NCBI GenBank assembly: GCA_034670405.1
Contig: JAXDDX010000012.1
Location: 3,529,501 to 3,593,500 of the forward strand
DNA: 64,000 nucleotides
Reading direction: 5' to 3'
Source of the DNA: Hoplostethus atlanticus
Taxonomy: Eukaryota > Chordata > Actinopteri > Trachichthyiformes > Trachichthyidae
The notes below the pieces were generated by a model. The model was not told where the DNA came from, ran no database searches, and saw only the letters and a program-made list of their open reading frames with translations. Numbering within the stretch: the stretch's first letter is position 1; the number at the start of each line of letters is the position of its first letter. This document shows, in pieces, positions 24,473 to 38,541 of this stretch. The position numbers and the translations under genes are program-made.

Positions 24473-24680
24473 CCCAAACATACGCACACAGGCACACACA
24501 TAGAAGCAAGCACATGCACACATGCACATACACACCCACAGGTGCACAGGGGCACACATGCAAATACAATCACAGCTACACACACACACACACACACACG
24601 CACAGAGGCAATCACACCACATAAATACACATCATGATCCTATCTTAATCTTACCACACACACATGCACACACACACAGA
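24418..24680. repeat. (CA)n-rich region
   Basis: A pure CA tract (24428-24471) grades into irregular CACA/GCACA sequence to about 24680, with another pure tract near 24579-24599. Confidence 0.88.
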
Positions 24681-25007
24681 CAAACAAACAAAATGTCCTG
24701 ATGGTATCTGGCTGCGTGATTTAAGGAGCGTTGTTTGAGGGTCTCTCCTCCTAAATCCCCTAAATGCCTTGGGAATCCCTTCCTCTTCCCCCTTCCCTCT
24801 ATCTCCCCTCTACCTCCCTCCCTCTGTCCTGCTATCTGGTTGAATGAACACTTATCATTTGGCAGATAAAGAGCCGTCCACATTGGAGCTTAGTTTATCT
24901 GTGAGAGCCATGTTTACTCCCTGCAAATGTGAACACAGTCTGGACTCGCTTGATCCGACAGAGATGAGAGGGTGGCGTCACAGCTTCATATTCTGGTGCG
25001 GAAACAT

Positions 25008-25010
<3 letters not shown>

Positions 25011-25049
<39 letters not shown>

Positions 25050-25393
25050 CCTACCCCAACAATTCCCCCTCCTCAGGCAGGTCATTTGTCCCATATTTGC
25101 CACTTTTTGATTAGGAGAATTAGGAGGCAAAACAAATCAACGGTTTTCACATTGATTTGATGGGGATTATAGTCAGCCATGTTTTGTCATGGAACATGAG
25201 CGAGCATAAATGCTTAAACAGCAACAAAATCAATCCTCAAACACTGCAATCGATTTGAGCTGCAAAATTTCAACATAGGTTTTCTAAGGATCACGTTGCG
25301 GGTTGACAAGGTTTTCTGAAAGCGTAGAGCGAGAGGGCCAGAGAAACAATTTACGGTGCGGTTGGTAGAGAAAATATTACAGTAGATCGTTGA

Positions 25394-25428
<35 letters not shown>

Positions 25429-25442
25429 GGCCACACACACAC
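25011..25442. repeat. two (CA)n microsatellites
   Basis: CA tracts lie at about 25011-25045 and 25396-25424. Confidence 0.88.
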
Positions 25443-26372
25443 TCGCACACTCCCCCACTCGCAATTTCTTCATTTGGGAGACCGTAGCAAAACAATTATC
25501 AGCAGGGGATAATACAATAAAGGAGACCATTTCCTGGGTATTACCAAGGGAGAAAACATTTATTTCACTTTGTCCAGAGTGCTTGGAGGTGGTAGAGAGT
25601 ATGGAACATAACTCACACCACTCCCACTGCAGACAGTGCAGCAGTTGTGCTGCGCTGTGCAATCACCCAAACTTTTTCTTCCCCCTTTTTTCTCAACTCA
25701 CCCAATACTTTCCAGACCTAGGTCAATTTGTAGTTGTAGTAAATTCGTGTGGTGTTTTTACCGCGTCGGGACAATTCCGATGGTGTCAGGTATGTAAGTG
25801 GTAAAAGTAAACTCACTTGGTACGAGATCCTATTATTTTTTATTCTGGCACACCTAAATCATCTTTGGTGCTCAGCTCTCATTGCTGTAGAGTTTTTGCA
25901 CCGCATGTCCCAGAAATCACTTGTCAATGGCGTGGACTATTACTATCAAATACTTTCCTGTGATTGTCTAGACTGCTTGAGACTAACTGTGTTGTCCTTC
26001 ATGGTAAACCCCATCCATGTGGTAGTCTAGGGAGCTTCAACCAAAGCAAAAGAGTTATTTGTACTGATCTTTATGTGTTTGTAAAAGTGTGTATGGATGC
26101 TGTTTGACTTTCTCTCTTCATATGTGAATATTTCCTTTACTTGCGATGGATGGAAATGAATGTTTTGGCAAATTGGGCTTTCCGTGTTTGATTGTGATTA
26201 TTTCTTGACGACATTGTGCCTTGGCCTGTAGAGCTGTCTCAGATGGAATAAAAGCTCTTTGGTCGAAAATGGATTTTGACATTTAGATCTCTTGCTCATT
26301 CACTCTGTCATCTCTTGTGCTCTCTCCTGCTCTCTACTGTGTTTCTCTGTAAGTGTGTGTTTACGTGCGTAG

Positions 26373-26681
<309 letters not shown>

Positions 26682-27120
26682 TGAAGGATTAAGATCAAGG
26701 TCAAAGGTAAGGGAATGATGTCAGATGCTCATGTGTATCCTCATATATATATAAATATATATAGCCACAAAAAGCATACACTGCCCCTCATGTACTAGAA
26801 TACAGCTGCAGTTTTTGAAACTGCTCAAGCTAAGTTGCATTTTCCTGCAGCATACCCCAAGTGCACCTTGAGAAATAGTGCGTAAACTGCTCTAACCAGT
26901 TAAAGCAGTTCGACTATGAACTCCGGGGCAATGAAGTCTGCTGCAATCTACATCCCTATGCTGTGCCTTCTATTGAATTGCATCTTTAGTGGCAATAAAG
27001 TTCAATTAGTCCCAAAGTCAAGAGTTTGTCTCTCCAAAGCAATTTGGGAGGGAAGCCCCTTTGGAGCTCTCTAAGAAGCCCTTTAATACGGCTAGGAGCA
27101 CTCTGAAATAATGGTAGAAC

Positions 27121-27123
<3 letters not shown>

Positions 27124-27172
<49 letters not shown>
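27124..27172. repeat. (CA)n microsatellite
   Basis: A CGCGCGCA start followed by about 45 bp of CA. More irregular CA-rich sequence lies at 27340-27600 and 27857-27910. Confidence 0.88.
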
Positions 27173-27176
<4 letters not shown>

Positions 27177-30100
27177 CTTATCTCTTTCATTACCCCCCAC
27201 CCCCACCCTCGGAATCAATTTACCTGCAGGCGAGTGCATTGACGTGTTTTTGCTTTATGAAATTAATTTCAGCAGAGCCGGTCAATAGCTGTTACTGCAC
27301 CCCTTATTGAAAAGTGATGCCAAATTGCTGAACGCAACCTCACACACAAATACCCAGGAACACACACCAGCAGGACAGCACACACACACACATACCCAAA
27401 ATACGCATACAAACATGCACCTCTAAACACATTTAGTAACACCCACACGTGCACCCATAATAACACACACACACGTATTTACTATCCACAAATGCATACA
27501 ATCGAACATGTAGACACACTCACACTCACACATCCACCGACACACACACCCACAATCACACACAAAATACATCACACATCCACACAACATCACACTTCAA
27601 TCCACTCCCTCTCTAAAACCTAAGTGCTCATGTCTTTTGTAGTGGGTGTAATTATTGCCGGAATAGAGGCGACCCAAAATGGAGAAAATAGCGACGGTGT
27701 ATTGACAGTGGATGCCTGGGCCTTCATCAGTCTGGGTAATTGTCTCTCTCAGGGCCCGAGGCGCTACTAAACACTCTTTACGCAAATTAAATCTGGACGA
27801 GACATCAGCCAGCCAAAACCGACGCTTCACATCACACCAAATATACGTAGCCGTGCACACACATGCCCACACACACAAACACAACACACATACACACACA
27901 CACACACACGTACAGTACTGTGCTTGTACCCGCACACAGTCATTCTTTTAAATGCTGCTTAATGAAAGCCCAACCCGACAGGAGATCACAGAGCGAGATA
28001 CGGGATATTAGTTTAGTTAGGGCTTCTTTTGACAGAACGAAGCGAGACAGGCATTGTGAAAGTCTGATTTTTGAAATTCACTGCACTGCTGCATTGCGGG
28101 GGGAGTAATGAATGTGTTTTGTTATGATAAATAAGAATATCACTCATCTTAAAGCTCTGTTACCCTAGGAACAAAGCAATATATCTTTTTGCCCCATTAA
28201 CTATTACCAATAGCATCTTTTTGGTATTATAGTGGTGCTTCTTTTCACCCAGTGTAACACCCACATTGTTGTTATCACAGAAGCCCATCACCTTCTACAC
28301 TGAAAACAGTGTTAATTAAATTCCAATCTAAGAAGCTTTAATAATAAAAGCAGTATGTTGACATGCATGCATGTTCACAGCCTTCCGCTAGGCCATGGAT
28401 GGTGTGATAGCTGGTTTTACTATTAACACTTTTTCCTTTTCTTCAGTCAACCTCTCAAGTCGAGCGTCTTGGTACAACTGCCAGGTTGTGCTCCCAGGGT
28501 GAAGAGAAGATTGATTGCATGTTGTCATCTTAGAAAGGCTTAATTCTCAAGTGGTGTGTATAGAAATGTATCAAGAGGCAGGGATAGGTGGGAAAAAAAG
28601 GAAAAACACACTCATAGATTTCCATTCAAATCACTTATTTTTAGTTATTTACTTTAATTGTTATTTACTTGTCACTTATTGTCTTGTCTTGTCTCTGTTA
28701 TCAGCAGAGAGGTATAAAGAGAGAGAGGTGCTAAGAGGTATAAAGAGAATCAGGTAGCATCAGTTGTCATATGTATATGGCTTCTCTTTAGACTAACTCA
28801 TTGACCTGCCCTGTGGTACCTTGTAAGGTTAAATGGGAATTTGATGGAATTCTGCAGAGCGATGCAGGAGGAGGAACAATCATTGATGATGGTTATTGAC
28901 TGTCACTTCTTTCTTTTTCTCCTTCACCTATTGACGTCTCCAGGTTCTCATTAACAAGAATTTATTGTTAGCGGACCTGCCTGCGGTCAAGGTGACAAAG
29001 GTTGAAACAAAAACCTCTACTAAGACATACGTGGCCAAATTCTTGACCATTGATGTTTTTTAAAGGATATACATTTTTTATTATGTACCTCACATGAGGC
29101 TTCACTGCAAGGTGTAGGACATAGAGTGAGTCCTACAAAAAACATTATTGGCAAATGTTATATTTTAAAGCATCATCAGTGATGAATGTATTCTGACACA
29201 TATTCTGCCTCAGGTACCTAGGGGCGACACGCTCTTGTTTAGGATTTCTGTCTAGCAAGTATACTTTTCCATTACATTTTAAAACTAATGTTATAAAGTT
29301 TAAAATAAATTTGAAAGTAACTTTTCCTGTTTTTAAAAATAAGCTGCAACAGCAGTTGTTGAATATGCATGTCAGGGGCAACTAACATGAGAGCTTTATT
29401 ACCCAGGGATTCATACCAAAGCATATGTCGTACAAGGTAATATACCAAAGTAAAGTCTTACTTTAGACCTGCAGTTTCATAGCATTTCCTCAAAACTTGT
29501 CAGACCTTGAGACAAAAAGATACTGCAACACTTCAGTCAGAAGACAACAACATCCTTCATACCCAGAAATGGTTTCCCGCTGAAGGTCATAGATTCAGTT
29601 TTGTCCCACAGCCACACAGGGACACACTGAAAACACACACATGAACACATTTAGACAATTACTCATATATAGTCACATGATTTATTACTTTTCGTTCCAA
29701 AATGAGAATCCGCTATTTTTGTAATACAATAATTAATAGTACAAAATTGAATCAAATGATGGTACTTTTGAAGGTGTAGCAGATCATTTTAAGTCCTTGA
29801 CAGACCAGAGGCTCCTTATCTTCAAGATACTGAATGATTAACTTTAGGTTATGATTTTTTTTCAAAATGGATGTATTTAAGCAATAAGCCTCGGAGCACC
29901 TAAGAGGCATAGTTGAAACCCTCTTAACTGTCTTACAGTCATGTAAAGCACAGACTGGAGTGGCGTAATACATTTATTGGATTTAAAAAGAGTGCAAATG
30001 TTAAATAAACCTTTTATTTTTATTCCATAATAATTAAAACATAATTACAGTTATTAAATGTTATTCTTCCACTGGACAATATTGAACGTGTCATTTAAAC

Positions 30101-30484
30101 TACATCTCCACGCAGGTAGATGGCAGCTCTCTGCTAGACTGCAAGGACTGATCTATAGGCTGTCTCTTATTTTCAGTCGGCCAGGCAGACACAGATGGCA
30201 GGGGACACACTGAGCAGCAAAACACAGCCACAACATGGCTGCTATTTATTGCTAAAGAGATACTCTGCAGGGGAGAGACAGAGGGAAAGAAAGGGGAGAG
30301 ACAAAGAGAAACAGAGACAGATGAAACCAAGAGAGAGAGACATAGAGAGCGAGGTAAAGAGAGAGATAGACTGATAGAGAATATTGCTTCCTGGTATCTT
30401 GGATCAGATGACAAGAAAGCAGTCTGTGGTTTTCGGAAGTGTGGAGAATAACGATTAACACAGCCATTTGTCTCTGGATGGCAG

Positions 30485-30485
<1 letters not shown>

Positions 30486-30525
<40 letters not shown>

Positions 30526-30713
30526 TGTGTGTGTGTGTGTGTCTGCATTCACCTGTTTGGTCACAGGTGTGTGTGCAGGTGGGAAAGTGTTCATGTTTGT
30601 AGTGTGGGTGAGTGTGTGTATTCCTGTGTGTGTGTTCATGTTCATGTGAGGCCATGGGCAAGCATGCATTAATGGTCTTATGCACCTCCCTCTATGCTTG
30701 TGTCTGTTTGTGT

Positions 30714-30766
<53 letters not shown>
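30486..30766 (+). repeat. two long (GT)n microsatellites
   Basis: GT tracts lie at about 30486-30542 (one CT interruption) and 30719-30766. CA-rich sequence follows at 30863-31137. Confidence 0.9.
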
Positions 30767-30768
<2 letters not shown>

Positions 30769-31239
30769 CAGGGCAGATGGAGGACTGGCCTCAGCTCAGA
30801 TTGCAGTTGACCACGGAGACAGCTTGGCAAATTCATCTTCAGCATCATTTATAGCTGCTCTGGACACACATACACATAACTAGACACACATACGCACACA
30901 CACAAACACGCACACATACACAAACACACACTTACAAACATACACACACATACACACAAATACAAGAGTACATACACTCATGCACGCCGTTACATGTTCT
31001 GTTCACACCCACAGGCTAACAGGCACAGTGACATGGGAGCTCATGCACCCCCTTGTGCACATACACTTACATACTGCACATACACACAGTCTCTCTCTCA
31101 CATGCACACACACACACACGCACACACACACACACAAACCATGTCTGACTAAAGTTCAGTCCCATCAGTAATTCTTTTCGGGTAGTCGATAACCATTTAT
31201 CCAACAGACCGTCTGAAGGGAGAGGAACGTGTCCGCAGA

Positions 31240-31262
31240 CCCCCCCCCCCCCCCCCCCCCCC
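31240..31262 (+). repeat. 23-nt poly-C run
   Basis: This is an uninterrupted C run. It could form an i-motif, or a G-quadruplex on the other strand. Its length is uncertain in any assembly. Confidence 0.85.
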
Positions 31263-33159
31263 TTACTCATTCACACATCCATCCTGATTTTTTTTCACAC
31301 ATTTCATCCCTCACAGTTTATTTTTGTGTGGCTGCTTGATTAGATAGTATGAATACACTGGGATCTCTCAGGTGCTTTGAGGGTTAGACCTAACTCTCTT
31401 TTTACCTGTTAGCATTAAGGTATTAATCCTAAGGTATTATTAAGCCAAATAGGTACAAGTCAACATGGCTAACATTGTGCTGGCTAAGAAAAAAAGATAA
31501 ATCTAGATTTGGATCATTGGGGATCTTAAAAGTATAGGGTCTGGCTGGCTGGGAAAGCAGTAAATGTGTGTGTACCCTGTTAACATGTTTCTCCTGTTTC
31601 CTGTCTTGTTGGTTTATAGGTAATCCAGTCATGGTTGTAATGATTATGGCACTGAACAGATCTGAAATCCTGCCCAGCCCACTGACCATGTTGGTTATTT
31701 CCACTCTAACAAGTCAACGGACACCTGATGCACGCAAAGTGTCCGCAGTCATTTATTGAGATGTCACATTTTGAGCAAATAGGCTACAACGAGAAAGGAG
31801 CAGGATGAAAAGGTCATCCATAGTTTGACCTTCTTGGTGTGAATGAATGAAGGAGACAGCTTTCAGCCTGACAGTGAAAAGCAGCTGGCTAATAGCTTTA
31901 GCGTAATTGTTACCGGAAACGGGCTAGTTAGCTATTATCACATCAGCTATCAGCCCACCAGCCACATCGGGGCGAAAGCAGGCTAGCTTGCGAGCAGCTG
32001 ATCTGACCGGCAGATCCTAATAGCTAACATTGCTCCTGATTTTCCAAAAATAAGCAGAGCGTCGACAACATTAACCTATTTAGAGAGTAAACAGAAGCTG
32101 CTTTACCTGCTTGCTGCTCCCACGTTTCACTTTCATGCCATCTTTTCTTTTTCATGTCCAGAGGGATATTGCCGCTTGTCATCCTGTCACTGTCTCGACA
32201 ACATTCGCAACACCGCTTTGACACGTGTGGGCAGGGGCCCCTGGGGTAGTGTGGGGCCCTACGCAACATGCATAGTGTGCATATAAGAAGGTCGATATAC
32301 GCAATTTTTCATTTTCATCATTGTGTATAATTTAGTGTTGAGTTGCCTTGCTGAAGAACACCAGAGTGGTGATGTAATGTCCATGTAGTTGATCAAAGAT
32401 GGAAGGCTGTTTAATAAAAAGAAAATTTTGTCCCTTAAGTAAAACTGGTTAACCCATCAGGGTGTTCCTCCCCTCCAGATAACCTTTGGAGAATGTGCCT
32501 GGTTTCATTTGCTCCCTGTGGCTCAGTGAACCGAGGCGGTGCATACCAAGTAGTGTGAGTGTGGCTCCTCAACCTGTTACTTATCCATCACTTTACTCTC
32601 CCATCTTTGCTGTCACTAGCCACAATGTATTATAGAAGAAAGCAGAAATACACCCGCAAAGTGAGTCAACATCAGTATCAAACTCCTGTGGGCTACCTGC
32701 GCATCAACACGTACACACGCACCAGTGGGATTACACAGCATTTCCTGCTGTCCCCTTCTGTGTAGACTAATGGTTTATGATTTCCTCTATTGCTTCACTC
32801 CTCAAACAACAGACTAGGTCCTCTATTTGTTATGGTGCATTCTTACAGGAGAGTGACAGATGAATCCTATTGTTGATACCTCTGCAAAGTTAGCTCTAAC
32901 CCTGCTTCAGAACGAGATTAGCTAGCCATAGGTTAATGTAAGGGTTAGCCCACGTTCGCATGCCCCTTAGGGACACGTTAGCCCAGGGCCAGGAACTCAA
33001 TTAGCCCAGGGCTTAAGAGGCTCTGAAATGCAGTTAAGTGCCAAGTGTAGTGTAGAAAAGAAAGGAGTGGCAGCTATCTATCTATCTTACTGACATGCTC
33101 TGCTACTGATTAGTGCTGACGTTCCGTATGTGGTACCTCATACACACCCATCGTGCTTC

Positions 33160-33310
33160 ACACGCCAGCTTCCCAGGTATGTGTCACCATGTATCCTGCT
33201 AGCAGCAGCACCTCTGATTCCCACAGGCCCAGCTGTCAACACTGCTAAGCGTTACCACGGCAATGCTGTCGCTACGGGTTACCAATAGCCGTGGCCGCCG
33301 CGGAGCAGCC
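33160..33310. promoter_or_regulatory. candidate regulatory block with an RFX-like site
   Basis: GTTACCACGGCAAT at 33251-33264 differs at one position from the RFX X-box consensus GTNRCC(N0-3)RGYAAC. It lies in GC-balanced, repeat-free sequence that is unusual for this intron. Functional status is untested. Confidence 0.25.
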
Positions 33311-34502
33311 AGAGACAAAAACGAATCAATCTGCACTTCTAATCTTCTTTACAAGGAATAGAGGAATAGGCACAGAGGCATTGGCAAGCCTTGTAGGTAC
33401 CTCAGAGGCAATACGAAGTAATGGTGCTATGGCTTTTATGGAATAACAGATGCACTGTGTCACAAACATAAAGAGGGAGAGAAACGGGAGGGGAGAGGAG
33501 AGGGAGGTGGGGAGGAAAGGAGTAGAGGGGAGGTTTGGAGAGGTGAGGAGAGCATTGGAGGGCATAAGGGGGATGGAAAGTCATGGTGAGGAAATTGTGT
33601 GGCTAACGCAGCGAGGTTAGTTTGTCATTCACTGCATCCCTTAATCCATTTTAATTGAATAGATAAGCAAAGTCATTTTGCTCAATAAACTCCTGCAGTG
33701 TCATCAAACACCTCCATCCTCTCCTTGCCCCCTTCCTTGCACTCTCTGTTCCCTCTTTTCGTGTCACCCTCTCGTCCCCTCTCTCCACCTGGCTATTTTC
33801 TCACTCATCTGTTTTTTTCTGTGAAGAGAGCAGACCACATTGTGCTTGGTCTGTTTTTTTTTTTTGTCTTCCTCGTGTGTCAGATGTGTGGGGTTTCCAC
33901 ACGAGACAAAACAATGAGTACAATAGTTTAAATAATTACGATGGAAGGATTTGGATGTCTGTTTTAGTGAACTTCTCTGTGGCTGTCAAGCTGTTACTAT
34001 CTGAATTGCGGTAAACCCCACCCACCTGGTGCTTCATGCTGGAGAAAACAGACGCCAAGAATTATTTACCAGTACTTAATGTTCTAGGTCTGGTGGATAG
34101 TGTACAGAAAGTGAAATTTCAAGTTACCAAGTAAACTTTGGGGGGATAAAACAATGTAATTGTGTTTTAAACTTGGATATTGGGTCTAATGAATGTCTTA
34201 CCCACTGATGTTCTCATTTTGAACACACTTTTTAGAGTTGCCCTGCCTCCTGAAATCCTTCCGAAGTCAAAGTGGAAGCGTGAGAAACAGACACACACAC
34301 ACACACACGACACACACACACCAGTTGCTCTAGCCATGTTCCTAGTATTCTCCTGGTGATCAGAGCAGCCTGTTTCTGCTGATTAGCACTTCACCCCTGT
34401 TGATTGGACTAAACACAGGCTGCTTAAAGCTCATTGGCCCCTTAAGGCTGATGAAAGTCCCCGCAGTGGAGAGGCAGTGGGGGGGCGAGGTTTAAATGCA
34501 CC

Positions 34503-34585
34503 ACCATAGGGAGAAGGCAATATGTGTAGCACCACAGGGGAAGGCATTATGTGTAACACCATAGGGGGAAGGCATAATGTGTAAC
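34503..34585. repeat. 27/28-bp minisatellite, three copies
   Basis: Units lie at 34503-34530, 34531-34557 and 34558-34585 (ACCATAGGGRGAAGGC + ATAATGTGTAAC type). Copies differ at a few sites each. Confidence 0.85.
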
Positions 34586-34718
34586 ACCCCGTGCCCTCAT
34601 TGTGATCCCTACTGGGCAAACAGTCCCGACTGCTGCGCTGTCTTTTCACATAGTCGGGGTATGATAATACATCTACACTGATAAGCTTCTTTGTTTCTGA
34701 ATGTTTGTGTGTGTGTGT

Positions 34719-34733
34719 GGGGGGGGGGGGGGG
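34719..34733 (+). repeat. 15-nt poly-G run after a short (GT)n
   Basis: A short (GT)n tract runs directly into a G run. Confidence 0.8.
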
Positions 34734-36204
34734 TACCCTTTATTTTACCAGGAAAAACCTGGAAAAACGTACAGCCCCTTGATGAAAACTGTGCAAAAGG
34801 AAGACTTTATAATACAACTACAAGGGGGATTAGTTGGCTACATACCTACTAGTGGCCACAGTAGCAGTTGGGAGTGGCACCCTTAAAAGTAGTTGGAGTG
34901 AAGGGTGTCATTTCGATTCTTCCCATGGATGTTCCCACTCAGTCTGGCAATTCAAAAGACCAATGAGCCAGTTACAAGGCTTGCTTACCCTATACCCTAA
35001 ACCCTCTGGTGGAAATACTTCCCATCTTATTCTAGCGTGCATGCTTTTGAGGCTCACAGGCTCCAGACGAGGCAGAGAGACGAGTAGAGACTAGAGTAGT
35101 GATTAATGTAGGAAGATGTAGTCCTCACTAGCATAAATTACATCTGCAAAGAAGTGCCATGAGAGGACGTTAAGAGATATTAAGATTTATATATAACAGC
35201 GGAGTGGGCAGCATGATACGCTGAAGGTGAGGCAGACAATATTCAAAATTCATTATGTCTATCCATTCCCATTATAAGTAATGTGGATAGGGAAATTGTA
35301 CTCCAGTCATGAGTCATGGTGCAAGCAGAAGTATAGCTTATAGTCATGTTTTCAATCTTCAAGGAATTGGACCGTAGCTCTCGGAGCCGTGCCTCACCTG
35401 CTCTTTAGGTTTATAACAACTAATGCTGAGAACGACTCCCTGAGCAGAAGCCAAACATGTCATCAATAATGGCTTCGGCCAGTAGTAATGTGTGAGGGAC
35501 AGACAAACAGACAAACAGACAAACAGAAAAGACGGACGCAGGCAGAAAGAGATACAAAGGGAGAAAGTGTAATGTAAGTGTGCTTATAATATGCTTAAAG
35601 TATAAACTGCAATAAAAGTATAGTCACAGCCGGTGGAAAACTACTCAGCTGAGAGGAGTGTATGTTTCCTCTTTTCTCATGATTATCAGCTGAAAGTTTA
35701 ATACAACTGTTGCATTGTTATGAAAGACGGTTTTGTTGGAAATGTCAGGGACACAAGTAGTTCCTGGGAGTTGGAGCACAATGTTCTAGCTATGATAGAA
35801 AGTACTCCTTTTCTGCCAGGTGCACTGTTTGATTCCTTTGTCTTCATTAAACTGCCTTCATTAAACGAAGAGATAGTTTTAGTCATGTGACATATTAGAA
35901 AACTATAAAGCTTGACTGATGTAACCTGCTCTACCCGGAACAACCCTCTTGCAAGCATTAAGGCCTCTGAGACATATATTGTGTTATAGCTTGATTGAGC
36001 TGCTCTCACCAACTAGACAAAGTGCAATTGACTTTAAATTGCCGCGACAAAAGCGAGACAGCCATCCATACACACTGACAGACAGAGACAGAGACAGGCA
36101 GAGACCGTGACAAGGGGAAGACTGAGAGACAGACAGGCAGGCAGGGTTAGCACAGAAAGAGTCGTGGTGAAAGAGAGGCAGTCCAATGTAGTCGCTTACC
36201 GTCA

Positions 36205-36365
36205 TTTTATGAGATTATAGCCGAAGCTCTGTCACAGCTCTTTGAGTTTGGGGCTGTTTTCTCTCCTTCATCAAAGTAATTAAGTGTCATTTTGTGAAAG
36301 CACAGTCATTAGCTGTGTCGTAGTACGTTTAATTAGTACACAGCGAGCTGTTCACCAGATTGGCA
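36205..36365. promoter_or_regulatory. candidate conserved non-coding block
   Basis: This repeat-free stretch has several TAAT-core sites (GTAATTAAG near 36277, CATTAGC near 36307, TTTAATTAG near 36328) about 600-750 bp upstream of a ctnnd2 exon. The homeodomain-site clustering is seen; enhancer function is a guess. Confidence 0.22.
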
Positions 36366-36537
36366 GGACTGGCGGATACACACACGTACTGTACACACAC
36401 GTACAGTCAGAGAAAGAAAAGACGATGGAGTAGGAGAAAGCCAAGAAACGTATTGCACACTGACTGAGTTCAGCCATTTACCAGCCAGTCTCAAAATGTT
36501 TATCAACCAAAGAGATTTTTAGTGTTGAAAGGAACAT

Positions 36538-36567
36538 AATATTATATAATATATATTATATAATATT
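36538..36567. repeat. AT-only perfect palindrome, 30 bp
   Basis: AATATTATATAAT, then ATAT, then ATTATATAATATT. The whole 30-bp segment equals its reverse complement. It is a potential cruciform and a site of deletion or breakage. Confidence 0.9.
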
Positions 36568-36849
36568 TAGTAGTAAGCTGCACTTTCACTTAGGCTGCCA
36601 TACTGATTAAAAGGTGCTACATGTACCATTTTTAAACATCAGTACATCATTAGTAAGTAATTGTGATACCTTGGTATAATTGCCCTAAATAAGTGAGACC
36701 AAGTGAGAGCCTCTGTCTCACACCGGCATTGTCCCATAAACCCTGTTGTTTCCTGTCGCAGAGGATGCTGCCACTTGTCCCCCCTCCCATCCCTGGTGTC
36801 ATTCTGTGTGCATTTGTTTTCTCTTTCAGGGCCAGGCCTGCCAGTAGTT

Positions 36850-36888
36850 CTAATCGTAGTACTAGAACTGTTCTAGTACTACGATTAG
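36850..36888. repeat. 39-bp palindrome upstream of an exon
   Basis: Arms 36850-36868 and 36870-36888 are exact reverse complements with a single T between them (left arm CTAATCGTAGTACTAGAAC). It lies 77 nt before the exon at 36966, around or just upstream of where the branch point should lie. Confidence 0.95.
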
Positions 36889-36965
36889 TATTATTTAATT
36901 GATCCAACATTGGAGTGCAAGTGCAGTTATCATTGAGACATTGATTGTCTCTCCCTCATCCTCAG

Positions 36966-37179
36966 ATCCGTCGTCAGGGTGGTATCCAGCTGCTGGTCGA
37001 CCTGCTGGACCACAGGATGAGCGAGGTTCACCGCAGCGCCTGCGGAGCCCTGAGGAACCTGGTGTACGGCAAGGCCAACGATGAGAACAAAGTGGCCCTG
37101 AAGAACTGTGGTGGGATCCCTGCCTTGGTCCGCCTGCTGAGGAAGACCGGGGACGTGGAGATCAGAGAGCTGGTCACAG
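36966..37179 (+). CDS. ctnnd2: ctnnd2 coding exon, armadillo repeats ([10 protein letters not shown]... )
   Basis: This 214-nt exon encodes [54 protein letters not shown] and [17 protein letters not shown] plus one base of a Gly codon. The helix pattern and the GGI..L.LLD / ACGALRNL signatures are armadillo repeats. [10 protein letters not shown] is the CTNND2 version, where PKP4 has a different sequence. The acceptor is CCTCAG at 36965 and the donor is the strong CACAG|GTAAGA at 37180. A perfect 39-bp palindrome sits 78 nt upstream of the exon. If the base insertion in the exon at 1908-2215 were real and uncorrected, translation would stop at TGA 37082-37084 inside this exon. Confidence 0.96.
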
Positions 37180-37432
37180 GTAAGAGGGGCATGGGTACAG
37201 TTAGTATCTGTGACACACCGACTCACACTCTCATGCATGCACAAACACACAGACACTCCCTCCGGCGTGTATGTAATCTCGTGGTGTAGCTACAGTTATT
37301 TTCCTCAGGAGAGGTAATGGTGTTGCAAGATTGTATGTGTCCGTGTGCATGTTCGTGTGAGTGAGGGGATATGATTCGATATGTGGAGGCATGGAGATTA
37401 GAGTCACACTCTCACATATGCACACATAAACC

Positions 37433-37440
<8 letters not shown>

Positions 37441-37475
<35 letters not shown>
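37441..37475. repeat. (CA)n microsatellite
   Basis: CA tract of about 35 bp. A (GT)n tract follows at about 38066-38094. Confidence 0.88.
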
Positions 37476-37479
<4 letters not shown>

Positions 37480-38060
37480 TCCAGGTCAAATCATATGTAA
37501 TCCTTTTCATGGTTTGGGTAGAGAGTTTGCGAAATGAGACGATAGAAAAAGTGCCAGAAAGTTTCGGGAAAGTATTTTACAGTGACTGATCACTTTTCTG
37601 TCTGGATACGTTAAACCCTAGCCGTCTGGTACACAAATGCTAAACAGAGAGATAGATATCACACACATACATACACAGAGGCATTCACACACACACGCAC
37701 AGTATACTCAAGTCTTGTTTGGCCTTGACAGAGCCGTCTAACTTCTTGGACAAGTTATATATTTACTCTAACTGAAAGAATGCTCTAGGCATAGGACTTG
37801 AAGAGCTGTTCATCTAGCAGACAATTTAACCATCCACCTTTAATATTCAATCTAACATTCAAACAGACTAATAGGACTCTGAGGCAAGACTCCTCTAAAG
37901 AATGCAGGCGAGGGAGAGAGGCAGCTGAGGCAGTTTCTCTGTAGGAGGGTAATGGTATGTGTCCTCTCCTTGCACTTATTTTCCGAATGGTTACGTTGTA
38001 ACTCAATACAAGTCTCCCCATCTTATCTGTATTTTAGCGTGGGTGCATGCATGCATTCAC

Positions 38061-38096
<36 letters not shown>

Positions 38097-38541
38097 CCGT
38101 GCCTACATGCTACCTTGTTTATTTGACTCCCTACCAGTGAGTGTGGTCCTGTAGAACTAATGGTCAATCTTGTTCTGACCTTGAGGGGGTGAACAGTACG
38201 AGTTAGCCAATGCAGAGTAGGCACACACACACACACACTCACACACACATATTCACATACACACACATGCGCATATGTGTGTGCATATACACACCCACAC
38301 TCACATCAATGGACTCACTAACACAAACACACACGGATAAATCAGCCACAACATTAAAACCACTGACAGGTGAAGTGAATAACATCGGTTATCTTGTTAC
38401 AATGGCACCTGTCAAGAGGAGGGATATATTGGGAAGCAGGTGAACAGTCAGTTCTTGCAGTTGATGTGTTGGAAGCAGGAAAAATGGGCAAGCGTAAGAA
38501 TCTGAGTGACTTTGACAAGGGCCAAATTGTGATGGCTAGAC

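Noticed and set aside
32024-32269. Minus-strand 81-codon frame with an exon-like end (CAAGCAG|GTAAAG)
   Set aside because: It looks a little like a first exon, or the 5' part of a DNA transposon, but no family, partner exon or TIR could be recognised.
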